55,181 nucleotides of DNA from Parcubacteria group bacterium GW2011_GWA1_47_8 (GTDB taxonomy: Bacteria; Patescibacteriota; Minisyncoccia; Phycocordibacterales; UBA1550). The notes beneath the pieces are model-generated. The model was not told the DNA's origin. It searched no databases and was given only the letters and a program-made list of their open reading frames with translations. Positions 9,292 to 16,943 of this stretch are shown here, in pieces. The first letter of the stretch is position 1. Every line of letters begins with the position of its first letter. The translations under genes were made by a program, and so were the position numbers. The stretch lies in NCBI GenBank assembly GCA_000996605.1, contig LCOP01000002.1, forward strand, positions 1 to 55,181, in the 5' to 3' direction.

Positions 9292-9807
9292 ATGAATCAT
9301 AAAAAAATAATTTCGGTAATTTTAGTTGCCTCTCTTCTTGCGCTTGGTGGTGGCTATGTTTTTTTTGAGCCAGTCAAATTTGGTATTTGTGAATCAACTT
9401 ATTATACTTCTTATAATTTTTATAATTACTATGGACATTGGGGGGAGGGCGGGAATAATAGGGTATGGTGTAATGAATTTTTTGGCGAGGGTATCCTTTT
9501 GGCACTTCTCTGGTCGTTTCTCCCCCTCCTTCTTATCACCTCCGCTCTCTTCTTCGTCCGCCGCGAAACTTTTCTCGCATGGGCAAAATTCGCCAGCATC
9601 TCCTTTCCTCTTATACTTAGCGTTCTTCTCTATACCTACAACAACACGCCAACAGAAGGTGGCTTTGGTCTTGCGGGACTTATCTCCGACGAAATGCTTG
9701 CCACCGTTTTTCTCCCTCCGCTCTTTGTTATTGTCTCCCTCCTCATCATTGGCATAAAATCGTGGAAATTGAAGACACGAAGTAGAATAGAGAACGTGGA
9801 ATCATAA
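9292..9807 (+). CDS. Small multi-pass membrane protein of unknown function
   Basis: A 171-residue protein I do not recognise. It has about four hydrophobic segments: residues 5-25, 68-88, 103-118 and 134-153. Between the first two is a Tyr/Asn/Trp-rich loop with two cysteines (Cys33 and Cys60), probably outside. It starts 4 bases after the stop of the lipase-like gene, so the two are probably translated from one message, and this protein may anchor or assist that enzyme (inference from spacing only). The C-terminus is basic and short. Confidence 0.7.
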   Translation: MNHKKIISVILVASLLALGGGYVFFEPVKFGICESTYYTSYNFYNYYGHWGEGGNNRVWCNEFFGEGILLALLWSFLPLLLITSALFFVRRETFLAWAKFASISFPLILSVLLYTYNNTPTEGGFGLAGLISDEMLATVFLPPLFVIVSLLIIGIKSWKLKTRSRIENVES

Positions 9808-9815
9808 ATAATTTT

Positions 9816-9854
9816 TATAGTCTCAAGCTTGTCTTTGGCGAGCTTAGGACTATA
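9816..9854 (+). other. Imperfect hairpin after the membrane-protein gene
   Basis: Arms 9816-9829 and 9841-9854 (TATAGTC...AAGCT type) pair over 14 positions with two mismatches around an 11-nt loop. There is no following T run, so it is a possible mRNA 3' end or processing structure and not a standard terminator. Confidence 0.45.
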
Positions 9855-9868
9855 AGGGGATCTATTCA

Positions 9869-9915
9869 AAATTCCATATTCGATATTCCATATTTCGTCC
9901 CACTCATATTCCATC
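9869..9915 (+). repeat. Degenerate ATTCCATATTC repeat array upstream of dnaJ
   Basis: Several tandem degenerate copies of ATTCCATATTC/GATATTCC fill the space up to the dnaJ start. The same family recurs near 28317-28350, 30646-30690, 43291-43312, 49710-49730, 50113-50147 and 50310-50355, in both orientations. Confidence 0.65.
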
Positions 9916-9916
9916 T

Positions 9917-10960
9917 ATGAAAGACTACTACAAAACACTCGGTATCGAAAAGACCGCTTCTCAAGACGAGATCAAGAAAGCGTTTCGTAAGCTTGCGCAC
10001 AAATACCACCCCGACAAGGGCGGCGATGAAGCGAAGTTCAAAGAAGTGAGCGAAGCGTACCAAGTGTTGTCTGATGAAAAGAAACGCTCTGCATACGACC
10101 GTGGCGGATCTGATTTTTCCGGTCAAGGTTTCGACACTTCCGGTTTCGGAGGCTTCAATGCGCAAGGTTTTGGCGATATTGACTTGAACGACATCTTTGG
10201 CGACCTCTTTGGTGGGGGACGGCGAAGAGCCGAGGTGCGCCGTGGTCGGGATATCTCGGTAGACATGGAGCTTGCCTTCGAACAGGCGGTGTTTGGCGTG
10301 GAGCGTACCGTGTTGCTCACCAAGGCTTCTCCATGTGCCACATGCCACGGCAGTGGTGCAAAGCCGGGGACGTCTCTCAAGACCTGTACTACCTGCAAAG
10401 GGCAAGGACAAGTAAGCGAAACGAGACAGTCAATGTTCGGTACATTCACGCAAGCGCGCGAATGTTCCGTATGTGCAGGTGCGGGTAAGATCCCCGAGGA
10501 ACGGTGCGAGACGTGCAAGGGGCATGGCGTTGTCCGCCGCGCGGGGGATGTTACGATCCGTATCCCCGCAGGCATCGAGCACGGCGAGATGGTGCGCTTG
10601 ACGGGTGCGGGCGAGGCGGTTCAAAACGGCACATCGGGAGATTTGTATGTGAAGATTCGGGTGACGCCGCACAAAGTTTTTCGCCGCGAAGGGCAGAACC
10701 TCACCATGAATCTGCAGGTGAAACTTTCAGATGCGCTCCTCGGCGGGGAGTACGGAATAGAAACACTCGATGGGAAAATCTCGGTCAAGATTCCGCGCGG
10801 CGTTTCATCGGGAGAGGTTCTTCGGGTAAAGGGCAAGGGCGTACCCATTGACGAGAAGCACCGCGGAGATTTGTTCATCACCGTAATCGTAAAAATCCCC
10901 GCGAAACTTTCGCGCAAAGCGGAAAAGCTCGTCGCCGAACTCCGCGATGAGGGGGTATAG
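9917..10960 (+). CDS. dnaJ: Chaperone DnaJ (Hsp40)
   Basis: Type I J-protein that delivers clients to DnaK and stimulates its ATPase. It has 347 residues. The J domain covers about 1-70 with the invariant HPD (YHPDKGG). A Gly/Phe-rich linker follows (FSGQGFDTSGFGGF). The zinc-binding domain has four CxxCxGxG-type repeats (CATCHGSG, CTTCKGQG, CSVCAGAG, CETCKGHG). The C-terminal substrate-binding domains follow. It is slightly shorter than the usual 370-380 because the extreme C-terminus is trimmed. The start at 9917 is the only ATG before the J domain. Confidence 0.96.
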   Translation: MKDYYKTLGIEKTASQDEIKKAFRKLAHKYHPDKGGDEAKFKEVSEAYQVLSDEKKRSAYDRGGSDFSGQGFDTSGFGGFNAQGFGDIDLNDIFGDLFGGGRRRAEVRRGRDISVDMELAFEQAVFGVERTVLLTKASPCATCHGSGAKPGTSLKTCTTCKGQGQVSETRQSMFGTFTQARECSVCAGAGKIPEERCETCKGHGVVRRAGDVTIRIPAGIEHGEMVRLTGAGEAVQNGTSGDLYVKIRVTPHKVFRREGQNLTMNLQVKLSDALLGGEYGIETLDGKISVKIPRGVSSGEVLRVKGKGVPIDEKHRGDLFITVIVKIPAKLSRKAEKLVAELRDEGV

Positions 10961-10971
10961 GGAAAAGAGAA

Positions 10972-11442
10972 TTAGGGTTTCGACACCACTGCCATAAAGC
11001 GAAGCTTGATGTCCGTGTTTTTCTTTGGGTACCAGTGTGGGTCAAAATCAAACCATAATCGAAGAAATACCAATTTTTGCATCTTTATGATTACCCCCTC
11101 GGTTGGTTCCGCAAGATAAACATGGTTTTTTGTCACTTTGTCCACCACACTGAAGTGGCCGATGTATCCTTTGAGCATCCATGACACAATGATGACGCGG
11201 TCTTTTGTGTTCGCACTCCGTAGTTTTCCCCACGTATTATCATACCCCGCTTCTACATTAAACGTAAGTTTTTCAAGCGCGCGAACTAATTGAGCATTAA
11301 AAAGCCCACCTCTCTTTTTATAATTTGTCACATCCGAAATTTTTTTGACACTGAGCGGTGCATCAAAATACCGAGCGGTCATTTCAATACACGTCGGTCC
11401 GCACGCGCTCGCATCTCGCTGTTTAAGAGGCTGAATTTTCAT
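10972..11442 (-). CDS. C39-like peptidase domain protein, standalone
   Basis: 156 residues when started at 11442, where the domain begins (MKIQPLKQRD); an in-frame ATG at 11466 adds eight residues. The sequence matches the papain-like C39 fold. Gln8 with Cys14 in SACGPTC forms the oxyanion/nucleophile region. GHFSVVDKV supplies the conserved His, and VYLAEPTEG fits the Asn/Asp-containing strand, here with no clear Asp. C39 peptidases cut double-glycine leaders and are usually fused to ABC exporters, but this copy is free and has no membrane segment or signal peptide. It could be a cytoplasmic peptidase or an inactive C39-like binding domain. It converges on dnaJ with an 11-bp gap and points away from plsC. 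Confidence 0.65.
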   Translation of the reverse strand: MKIQPLKQRDASACGPTCIEMTARYFDAPLSVKKISDVTNYKKRGGLFNAQLVRALEKLTFNVEAGYDNTWGKLRSANTKDRVIIVSWMLKGYIGHFSVVDKVTKNHVYLAEPTEGVIIKMQKLVFLRLWFDFDPHWYPKKNTDIKLRFMAVVSKP

Positions 11443-11537
11443 ATGTCGCAACTTATTATACAACATGTTTTAAAATACCCGTAACAGTGCTATATTGTAA
11501 GCATTGAAGAGTTGATGATGCGCGAGACGATATTTAT

Positions 11538-12239
11538 ATGAACCCATTTTCATGGACTCCGACAGTCTTGCAGACATTTGTGTATCCGTTCACATGGATC
11601 AGTTTTCGTCTGTTCGCGCGGATCAAGATTCTTGGCAAGGAACACATTCGCGGGCACAAGCGCGGGGCGATCTTTGCCGTGAACCATTCGAGCGAGCTCG
11701 ACCCGATTCTTGTCCCCGCGACACTTAACCCTTTTTCACCCTTGATGCCGATGTTTTATCTTGCGCGCGAGCGGTCTTTTTATCCGCGAGCGGAAAAATT
11801 CGGCTTGGGGAGGATTTTTTATAGCGCGGCGTTCTTCAAAATGTGGGGGGCGTATCCTATCAGCGTCGGTACCGGCAACTACGAGGTTACCCTCAAGTAT
11901 CACTTGAGTATCTTGGAGCAAGGGAGAAGCGTGTGTATTTTCCCTGAAGGGAAAAAGACCGAAAATGGCGACATCGGCGAAGGCAAGCCCGGTGTCGCGT
12001 ATCTCCTCTGGCGTACGGGCGTACCGGTAATCCCTACGGCGATTCATGGACACTATCTCATGGGGGCACGCGATTTTATTGCACGCAAACATTCCATTAC
12101 GATTTCGTACGGGAAACCCATTACACGAGAAGAACTTTTTGGTACGGACGTCGACCGCGTGGTGCCCACTCACGAAGAATTGAAATCCGCCACCCACACC
12201 ATCATGTCCCGTATCCGCGAGATGTACGCGAGGACGTAG
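11538..12239 (+). CDS. plsC: 1-acyl-sn-glycerol-3-phosphate acyltransferase (PlsC family)
   Basis: Transfers an acyl chain to lysophosphatidate in membrane phospholipid synthesis, or to a related lipid. It has 233 residues. The acyltransferase block I motif H-x4-D is visible in NHSSELDP (His about 54), and block III FPEGKKTENG is present. An N-terminal hydrophobic stretch can associate with the membrane. A -10-like TGCTATATT at about 11489-11497 predicts a leader of about 35 nt. CPR bacteria mostly lack complete lipid synthesis, so the enzyme could remodel lipids taken from a host (inference). It stands alone, followed by a gene-free stretch of 345 bp. Confidence 0.88.
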   Translation: MNPFSWTPTVLQTFVYPFTWISFRLFARIKILGKEHIRGHKRGAIFAVNHSSELDPILVPATLNPFSPLMPMFYLARERSFYPRAEKFGLGRIFYSAAFFKMWGAYPISVGTGNYEVTLKYHLSILEQGRSVCIFPEGKKTENGDIGEGKPGVAYLLWRTGVPVIPTAIHGHYLMGARDFIARKHSITISYGKPITREELFGTDVDRVVPTHEELKSATHTIMSRIREMYART

Positions 12240-12276
12240 GTAACCCACACAATATTCCCGAAATTTTGTTAATCCG

Positions 12277-12320
12277 TACCTACATCTATTATACGCTATA
12301 GCGTATAATAGATGTAGGTA
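12277..12320. repeat. 44-bp perfect palindrome
   Basis: The arm 12277-12296 (TACCTACATCTATTATACGC) is the exact reverse complement of 12301-12320, with a self-complementary TATA centre. There is no mismatch over 44 bp. It lies 38 bp after the plsC stop. With no T run it is not a typical terminator. A second 44-bp inverted structure with CTAC and TATACG in its arms lies at 43379-43422. Confidence 0.9.
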
Positions 12321-12360
12321 GAAATGATAATGTAATAAACGCCGATATTTTGTATTTTAA

Positions 12361-12516
12361 GGGCTCATACGTTAATAACTTGATACAGTTTCGCTCAGAT
12401 TTGTGCGAATCGCATTTGAAAAATACTGAAGCATATCGGGATATGTTTAAGAATTTTTCAAATGCGATTCGCGCAAATATGAGATGAAAATGGTCAAGTT
12501 ATTAGCGCATGAGTCC
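12361..12516. repeat. 156-bp imperfect inverted-repeat element (giant hairpin)
   Basis: Two 64-bp arms, 12361-12424 and 12453-12516, are reverse complements at roughly four positions in five, best at the inner 20 bp next to the loop (GCGAATCGCATTTGAAAAAT is identical) and over AATAACTTGA further out. The 28-nt loop holds a further small inverted repeat (CATATC/GATATG, 12432-12445). It has no coding capacity. Together with the neighbouring palindrome it fills the 345-bp gap between plsC and lysS. A miniature inverted-repeat transposable element or a structured RNA are both possible. Confidence 0.85.
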
Positions 12517-12538
12517 TAAGTATGGTGCTCGGTGTTTT

Positions 12539-12567
12539 TTGGAACCGTCATAAAACTATGGTATAGT
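12539..12567 (+). promoter_or_regulatory. Predicted promoter for lysS
   Basis: TTGGAA (12539-12544), 17-bp spacer, TATAGT (12562-12567) with an extended TGG. A second -10-like TATATA at 12573-12578 lies exactly 6 nt before the ATG at 12585, so the start point is uncertain. Confidence 0.55.
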
Positions 12568-12584
12568 TTTAATATATAAACACC

Positions 12585-14045
12585 ATGTCCGCATTAGACC
12601 AAATACAATCCGAGCGATTAAAGAAAATCTCCCGCATGCGGGAGGAGGGGGTGGATCCATACCCCGCAGAGTCTTTTCGCACGCACGAAAACGCAAAGTT
12701 TCTCGCATCATTCGATGCGCTGGTATCTGCGGGCGAGACGATAACGCTCGCAGGAAGGATTATGTCTCTGCGAGATCAAGGCGGTCTCGTTTTTTTGGAT
12801 TTACATGATGGCACTGCACGCGTTCAGGTCTTGCTCAAGAAAGACGACATGGACGAGAAAAGCTTTGCGCTCTTCATGGAGGTGGTGGATACGAGTGATT
12901 TTGTCGAAATAACCGGCACGGCGTTTACCACCAAGCGTAGCATCAACTCGCTCCTCGGGATTTCGTGGCGCATGCTCGCCAAGAGTATCACCCCTGTTCC
13001 CGACCTATGGTTCGGACTCAAAGACGAAGACGAACGCTATCGCAAGCGTTACCTCGACATATTGCTTAACCCCGAGGTCGCGGAGCTCGTGAAGAAGCGA
13101 TCCATCTTTTGGAACACGATTCGTACGTTTATGCTGGAGAGGGATTTTATCGAAGTCGAGACACCTATTTTGGAAACATTGACTGGCGGTGCCGAGGCGC
13201 GGCCTTTTATCACGCACCACAATACGCTTGACGTGGATGTGTATCTCCGTATTTCGGTGGGGGAACTGTGGCAAAAGAAACTTATGGCAGGAGGCATCCC
13301 CAAGACGTTTGAAATTGGGAGAATTTTCCGTAACGAAGGTATGTCGTATGAGCATGCAAATGATTACACGTCGTTTGAATTTTATGAAGCATATCAAGAC
13401 GCACGCAAGGGAGTCCCGATGCTTATAGAACTCTATCGCACGGTCGCAGAGAAAACATTCAGGACTTTGCAATTCAAGATCAATGATTTTGATGTCGACT
13501 TGGCAAAAGATTGGGATACGTACGATTTCAACGAGCTCATGAAGGGAAAATACGGATTTGACCCGCGCGATGTCAGCATGGATACGTTTCTTGCGATACT
13601 TAAAAAAGAGGGGATCCCTCACGAGCCGAATGTCGATCTCGGTCGCGGTGTCGACTTGCTCTGGAAGAAAATTCGCAAGACCATCGCCGGTCCGGCGATC
13701 CTCACGGGGATGCCTGTTTACCTCGAACCATTGGCAAAGAAATCGGAGAAGGATGTGCGCACGGTAGATCGATTTCAAATTCTCCTTGCGGGAAGCGAGG
13801 TAGGCAAGGCATTCAATGAGCTGAATGACCCTATCGATCAGCGAGAACGGTTTGAGAAACAGCAAGCGCTCCGCGACGCTGGTGACGACGAAGCCCAAAT
13901 GGCGGATTTTGAATATGTGGAAGCGATGGAGTACGGCATGCCTCCGATGTTCGGCTTTGGTGTATCTGAACGCCTCTTCAGTTTCCTTGCGGGAAAAAGC
14001 ATCCGTGAAGCGCAAATTTTTCCCCTCATGCGCCGAAAGGGGTAG
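12585..14045 (+). CDS. lysS: Lysine--tRNA ligase, class II
   Basis: Charges tRNA-Lys. The product has 486 residues. The N-terminal OB-fold anticodon-binding domain covers about 50-145 (GRIMSLRDQGGLVFLDLHD). The class II catalytic domain holds motif 1 (FIEVETPILETLTGGAEARPF), motif 2 (FEIGRIFRNEG...THDYTSFEFYEAY, here HANDYTSFEFYEAY) and a motif 3 region near the end. That last motif is unusual: FGFGVSERLFSFL replaces the common GLGIGIDRLVMLL pattern but ends in the expected IFPLMRRKG. The substitution (Glu-Arg in place of Asp-Arg) keeps the arginine that binds ATP. The start at 12585 fits the family N-terminus. Confidence 0.95.
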   Translation: MSALDQIQSERLKKISRMREEGVDPYPAESFRTHENAKFLASFDALVSAGETITLAGRIMSLRDQGGLVFLDLHDGTARVQVLLKKDDMDEKSFALFMEVVDTSDFVEITGTAFTTKRSINSLLGISWRMLAKSITPVPDLWFGLKDEDERYRKRYLDILLNPEVAELVKKRSIFWNTIRTFMLERDFIEVETPILETLTGGAEARPFITHHNTLDVDVYLRISVGELWQKKLMAGGIPKTFEIGRIFRNEGMSYEHANDYTSFEFYEAYQDARKGVPMLIELYRTVAEKTFRTLQFKINDFDVDLAKDWDTYDFNELMKGKYGFDPRDVSMDTFLAILKKEGIPHEPNVDLGRGVDLLWKKIRKTIAGPAILTGMPVYLEPLAKKSEKDVRTVDRFQILLAGSEVGKAFNELNDPIDQRERFEKQQALRDAGDDEAQMADFEYVEAMEYGMPPMFGFGVSERLFSFLAGKSIREAQIFPLMRRKG

Positions 14046-14113
14046 AATAAGGGCGTGTAGATACGATTCACGTTTTACTCGATTTGTGTATAATGGAGAC
14101 TACCGCGTTTTTC

Positions 14114-14137
14114 ATGGGCTAACTGCCCATTTTTCTT
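14114..14137 (+). terminator. Short terminator-like hairpin in front of the first ABC transporter gene
   Basis: ATGGGC (14114-14119), loop TAACT, GCCCAT (14125-14130), then TTTTTCTT. A -10 box TATAAT at 14089-14094 lies upstream, so the hairpin would fall inside the leader of the next gene. It could terminate lysS transcripts or attenuate the transporter. Confidence 0.45.
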
Positions 14138-15937
14138 ATGAAATCACGACATTCAAATATTGAGTATCCGGAAGTGCGTATTCGTGATGTAGCGTCTTCG
14201 ATGTGGCAAGGGATGAGCAAAAGCCCATTTTTGTTGTTTGGAGTTCTGCTCGGTCTCGGAGGGGCGTCCGCATTTGAAATTGTAGTTCCTCTTTATTACA
14301 AAAAATTCTTCGACGCTCTTTTGTTGCCTCAAGCCAAAGCCGAGCTCGCACCAGAGCTCATTCATATTATTTTTGTTGCTCTGTTGCTCAATGGAGCCGC
14401 TTGGATATGTTGGCGTGTTGGGTCGTACTCGATCGCGCGCGTTCAAGCAATGTCGATGGCAACCCTCCGCCAACAAGCGTACGACCACCTCCTCTATCAT
14501 TCATATAGCTTTTTCGCCAACAATTTTACGGGGGCGCTCGTCCAGCGTGTTGGGCGATACGCGCGTGCCTTTGAACGCCTGACGGACCGCATGGGATGGG
14601 ACATAATTCCACTCATAGTGCGTGTTGTGGGCTCAGTCATCATTACCGCCTATATTTTCCCTGCACTCGCACTCATCATTTTCGGGTGGGTTGTTTTGTA
14701 CATGACCGTCAACTATTTCTACTCACGGTGGCGTTTAAAATATAATTTAGAGATGGTGGTAGCGGACTCACGCACAACGGCGGTGCTTTCGGACTCTATC
14801 ACCAATCAGAACAATATTGATATTTTCAGCCAGCATGCGAAAGAAAAAAAGTATTTCAAAGAGGTGACGGAAGATCAGGCAAAAATCACCCTTCGCAATT
14901 GGCTCGCAGGTCAAGGACTCGACGCCATTCAAGCGGCACTTATTTTTCTCATCGAGTTTGCGATTTTTTATTTCACCATTCGCTACTGGGAGCAGGGGCT
15001 CGTCACAGTGGGAACATTCATCCTTGTCCAGTTGTATGTTTTGGGACTCGGGAGAAGGCTTTGGGATTTTGGCCGTATCATTCGTGATTTTTATGAAGGA
15101 TATGCGGATGCAAAAGAAATGGTGGAGATTATGAAGCTTCCCTATGAAATAAAAGACGTTCCTACGGCCGCACCGCTTCACGTATCGAGCGGGGAAATTG
15201 TCTTCCGCGACGTCACTTTTGCGTTCAACCAAACGCGCGAAGTTCTGCAAAACATAAACTTCACTATCAAGGCTGGCGAAAAGATTGCATTGGTCGGTCC
15301 GTCGGGCGCGGGCAAAACGACCTTTGTGCGTCTTCTGTTGCGATTCTATGATGTGACGAGTGGCAGGGTGCTGATCGACGGGCAAGATATACGCCATGCG
15401 ACGCTCGAAAAGCTTCGCAACAACGTGAGCCTTGTCCCACAGGACCCGCTCCTTTTTCACCGTACCATTATGGAAAATATTCGTTATGGCAAATCATCGG
15501 CGACGGATGCCGAGGTCATGGAGGCAGCACGCCTCGCTCATTGCGATGAGTTTATCCGTAGCCTGCCCAAGCAATACGAAACGTACGTGGGAGAACGCGG
15601 GATCAAGCTCTCGGGAGGGGAGCGTCAGCGCGTTGCCATAGCGCGCGCCATCCTGAAAAACGCGCCAATCCTCGTACTCGATGAAGCAACGTCAAGCCTG
15701 GACTCGCATTCCGAGGCGCTTATCCAAGACGCTCTTGATACGCTCATGAAAGACAAAACCGTAGTTGTTGTCGCGCACCGCCTTTCTACTATTCGCAAAA
15801 TGGACCGCATTGCGGTACTCAAAGACGGCGCGATCCTTGAAGAAGGCACGCATGAAGACCTGACCAAACAAAACGGCAGTCTCTATGCTAAACTCTGGGA
15901 CCTTCAAGCCGGCGGCTTTTTGCGGGATATTAGCTAG
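14138..15937 (+). CDS. ABC exporter half-transporter (fused membrane and ATPase domains)
   Basis: 599-residue type IV ABC exporter that should work as a homodimer, or as a heterodimer with the related protein encoded at 20206-22017. The membrane domain (about 20-320) has six predicted helices. The ATPase domain shows Walker A GPSGAGKTT, Q-loop VPQDPLLFH, signature LSGGERQRVAIARA, Walker B ILVLDEATSSLD and the switch His in VVAHRLSTI. All catalytic residues are intact. There is no N-terminal C39 peptidase domain. The cargo cannot be read from sequence: lipid, drug or peptide are all possible. It lies 93 bp after lysS and is followed by a convergent PLP-enzyme gene, so it is probably monocistronic. 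Confidence 0.9.
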   Translation: MKSRHSNIEYPEVRIRDVASSMWQGMSKSPFLLFGVLLGLGGASAFEIVVPLYYKKFFDALLLPQAKAELAPELIHIIFVALLLNGAAWICWRVGSYSIARVQAMSMATLRQQAYDHLLYHSYSFFANNFTGALVQRVGRYARAFERLTDRMGWDIIPLIVRVVGSVIITAYIFPALALIIFGWVVLYMTVNYFYSRWRLKYNLEMVVADSRTTAVLSDSITNQNNIDIFSQHAKEKKYFKEVTEDQAKITLRNWLAGQGLDAIQAALIFLIEFAIFYFTIRYWEQGLVTVGTFILVQLYVLGLGRRLWDFGRIIRDFYEGYADAKEMVEIMKLPYEIKDVPTAAPLHVSSGEIVFRDVTFAFNQTREVLQNINFTIKAGEKIALVGPSGAGKTTFVRLLLRFYDVTSGRVLIDGQDIRHATLEKLRNNVSLVPQDPLLFHRTIMENIRYGKSSATDAEVMEAARLAHCDEFIRSLPKQYETYVGERGIKLSGGERQRVAIARAILKNAPILVLDEATSSLDSHSEALIQDALDTLMKDKTVVVVAHRLSTIRKMDRIAVLKDGAILEEGTHEDLTKQNGSLYAKLWDLQAGGFLRDIS

Positions 15938-16115
15938 CCCACTTTCCACAGAGCATCTTTTCTATGCCCCATGCGGCTTCGTATTAGGGAGCCGCTCCCC
16001 ATTTTTCAAAAATCGGTCGAACCAAGAGAGGGTCATTTTCGCATACTCTTCCGTGTGTTTTGTGGCAGTTGTTTCTATCGCCGTACATTAGGGTTCAACC
16101 CATTTGTTTTTAAGG

Positions 16116-16943
16116 TCAATGTTTAACTGTCTCAGAATTTCCTGAATTTACGAAGACAACGTTATCACCTTTTTTAAATTTGAAATAGCCCGGTGCGGCG
16201 AAAACAATGGAAGCGGAAGGCTCGCAGTCGCAGATGTTGCGATAGTGTAAGTACATTTTTCGTATCTCGGATTCTGATAAGCGAATTATGGTGTGTCCGC
16301 GCCGTTCGTATCCTTCTATTGCTTTTGTGTAAGGTGACCACGGAGTCGAGAGCTTATCGGCGAAACTGTCATAGTTTGCCTTGGGGCCTATTCCAATTAT
16401 TTTTGCATTGTGACTGGACCTGTATAATTGTTCTGCCATGCCGACGAAGACTCCGCCGCTTCCAAGAGGAACAACAATGTAGTCGACGTTCGGCAATTTT
16501 GCGAGAATTTCATTGACGACACTGCCATACGACTCTTCATATCCGTTGGTGACATCCCAGATTACTTCATCATCACGTTCGCGGGCGAATGAAACAATCT
16601 CTTCAGGACGAAGAATTTTGTCTTGAAGATTGATTTTGATTACTTGATATGCGACATCAGAAAGTTTCTTATATATTTCCTCACTAACAGTTTTACCCAC
16701 GATGCAAGTAACTTTAATTCCTGTTTCGCTTATTAATTTTGAAAGACTGTACCCGTTATTACCAGAGGTAATCAGCGTCAGTTTGTCAACGCCGAGGCGG
16801 AGGGCTTCTTTCACGATAGTCTCGTTACGGCGATCTTTTATTGTCCCATATGGGTTGACGCTCTCATCTTTGATGTACATGTTAACACCTGGGTATTTTC
16901 GCGAGAGTGCATCAATTTTTGTGAGGGGAGTAATAGTGCTCAT
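16116..16943 (-). CDS. PLP-dependent enzyme of the threonine synthase/cysteine synthase fold
   Basis: 275-residue fold-type II PLP enzyme. The cofactor lysine is Lys36 in NPYGTIKDRR. The substrate loop TSGNNGYSL and the phosphate-binding loop PLGSGGVFVGM are present. It is shorter than threonine synthase (over 350) and cysteine synthase (about 310), because the N-terminal part is reduced. It could eliminate or replace a side-chain group on serine, threonine or cysteine, but the exact reaction is not evident. Its start overlaps the end of the TrmB-like regulator gene by 4 bp, so both are co-transcribed and the regulator probably senses its substrate or product (inference). A Parcubacterium rarely keeps amino-acid enzymes, so a specialised role is plausible. 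Confidence 0.75.
   Translation of the reverse strand: MSTITPLTKIDALSRKYPGVNMYIKDESVNPYGTIKDRRNETIVKEALRLGVDKLTLITSGNNGYSLSKLISETGIKVTCIVGKTVSEEIYKKLSDVAYQVIKINLQDKILRPEEIVSFARERDDEVIWDVTNGYEESYGSVVNEILAKLPNVDYIVVPLGSGGVFVGMAEQLYRSSHNAKIIGIGPKANYDSFADKLSTPWSPYTKAIEGYERRGHTIIRLSESEIRKMYLHYRNICDCEPSASIVFAAPGYFKFKKGDNVVFVNSGNSETVKH

Noticed and set aside
13005..14015. Minus-strand open frame of 336 codons opposite lysS
   Set aside because: It is antisense to a clear lysyl-tRNA synthetase gene, and its composition (Arg, His, Cys, Phe-rich) is that of an antisense shadow.
14093..14122. Short leader peptide frame before the first ABC exporter gene
   Set aside because: Its ATG lies inside the -10 box TATAAT, so it would not be on the transcript.
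15885..16091. 68-codon frame at the end of the first ABC exporter gene
   Set aside because: Overlaps the exporter's end in another frame and has no ribosome site or recognisable domain; the remaining gap to 16115 shows nothing I can support.
15938..16115. Possible tRNA-like or regulatory RNA in the gap after the first ABC exporter gene
   Set aside because: Only weak GC-rich pairing (GGCTTCG / GGAGCCGC) was seen and no cloverleaf could be formed.
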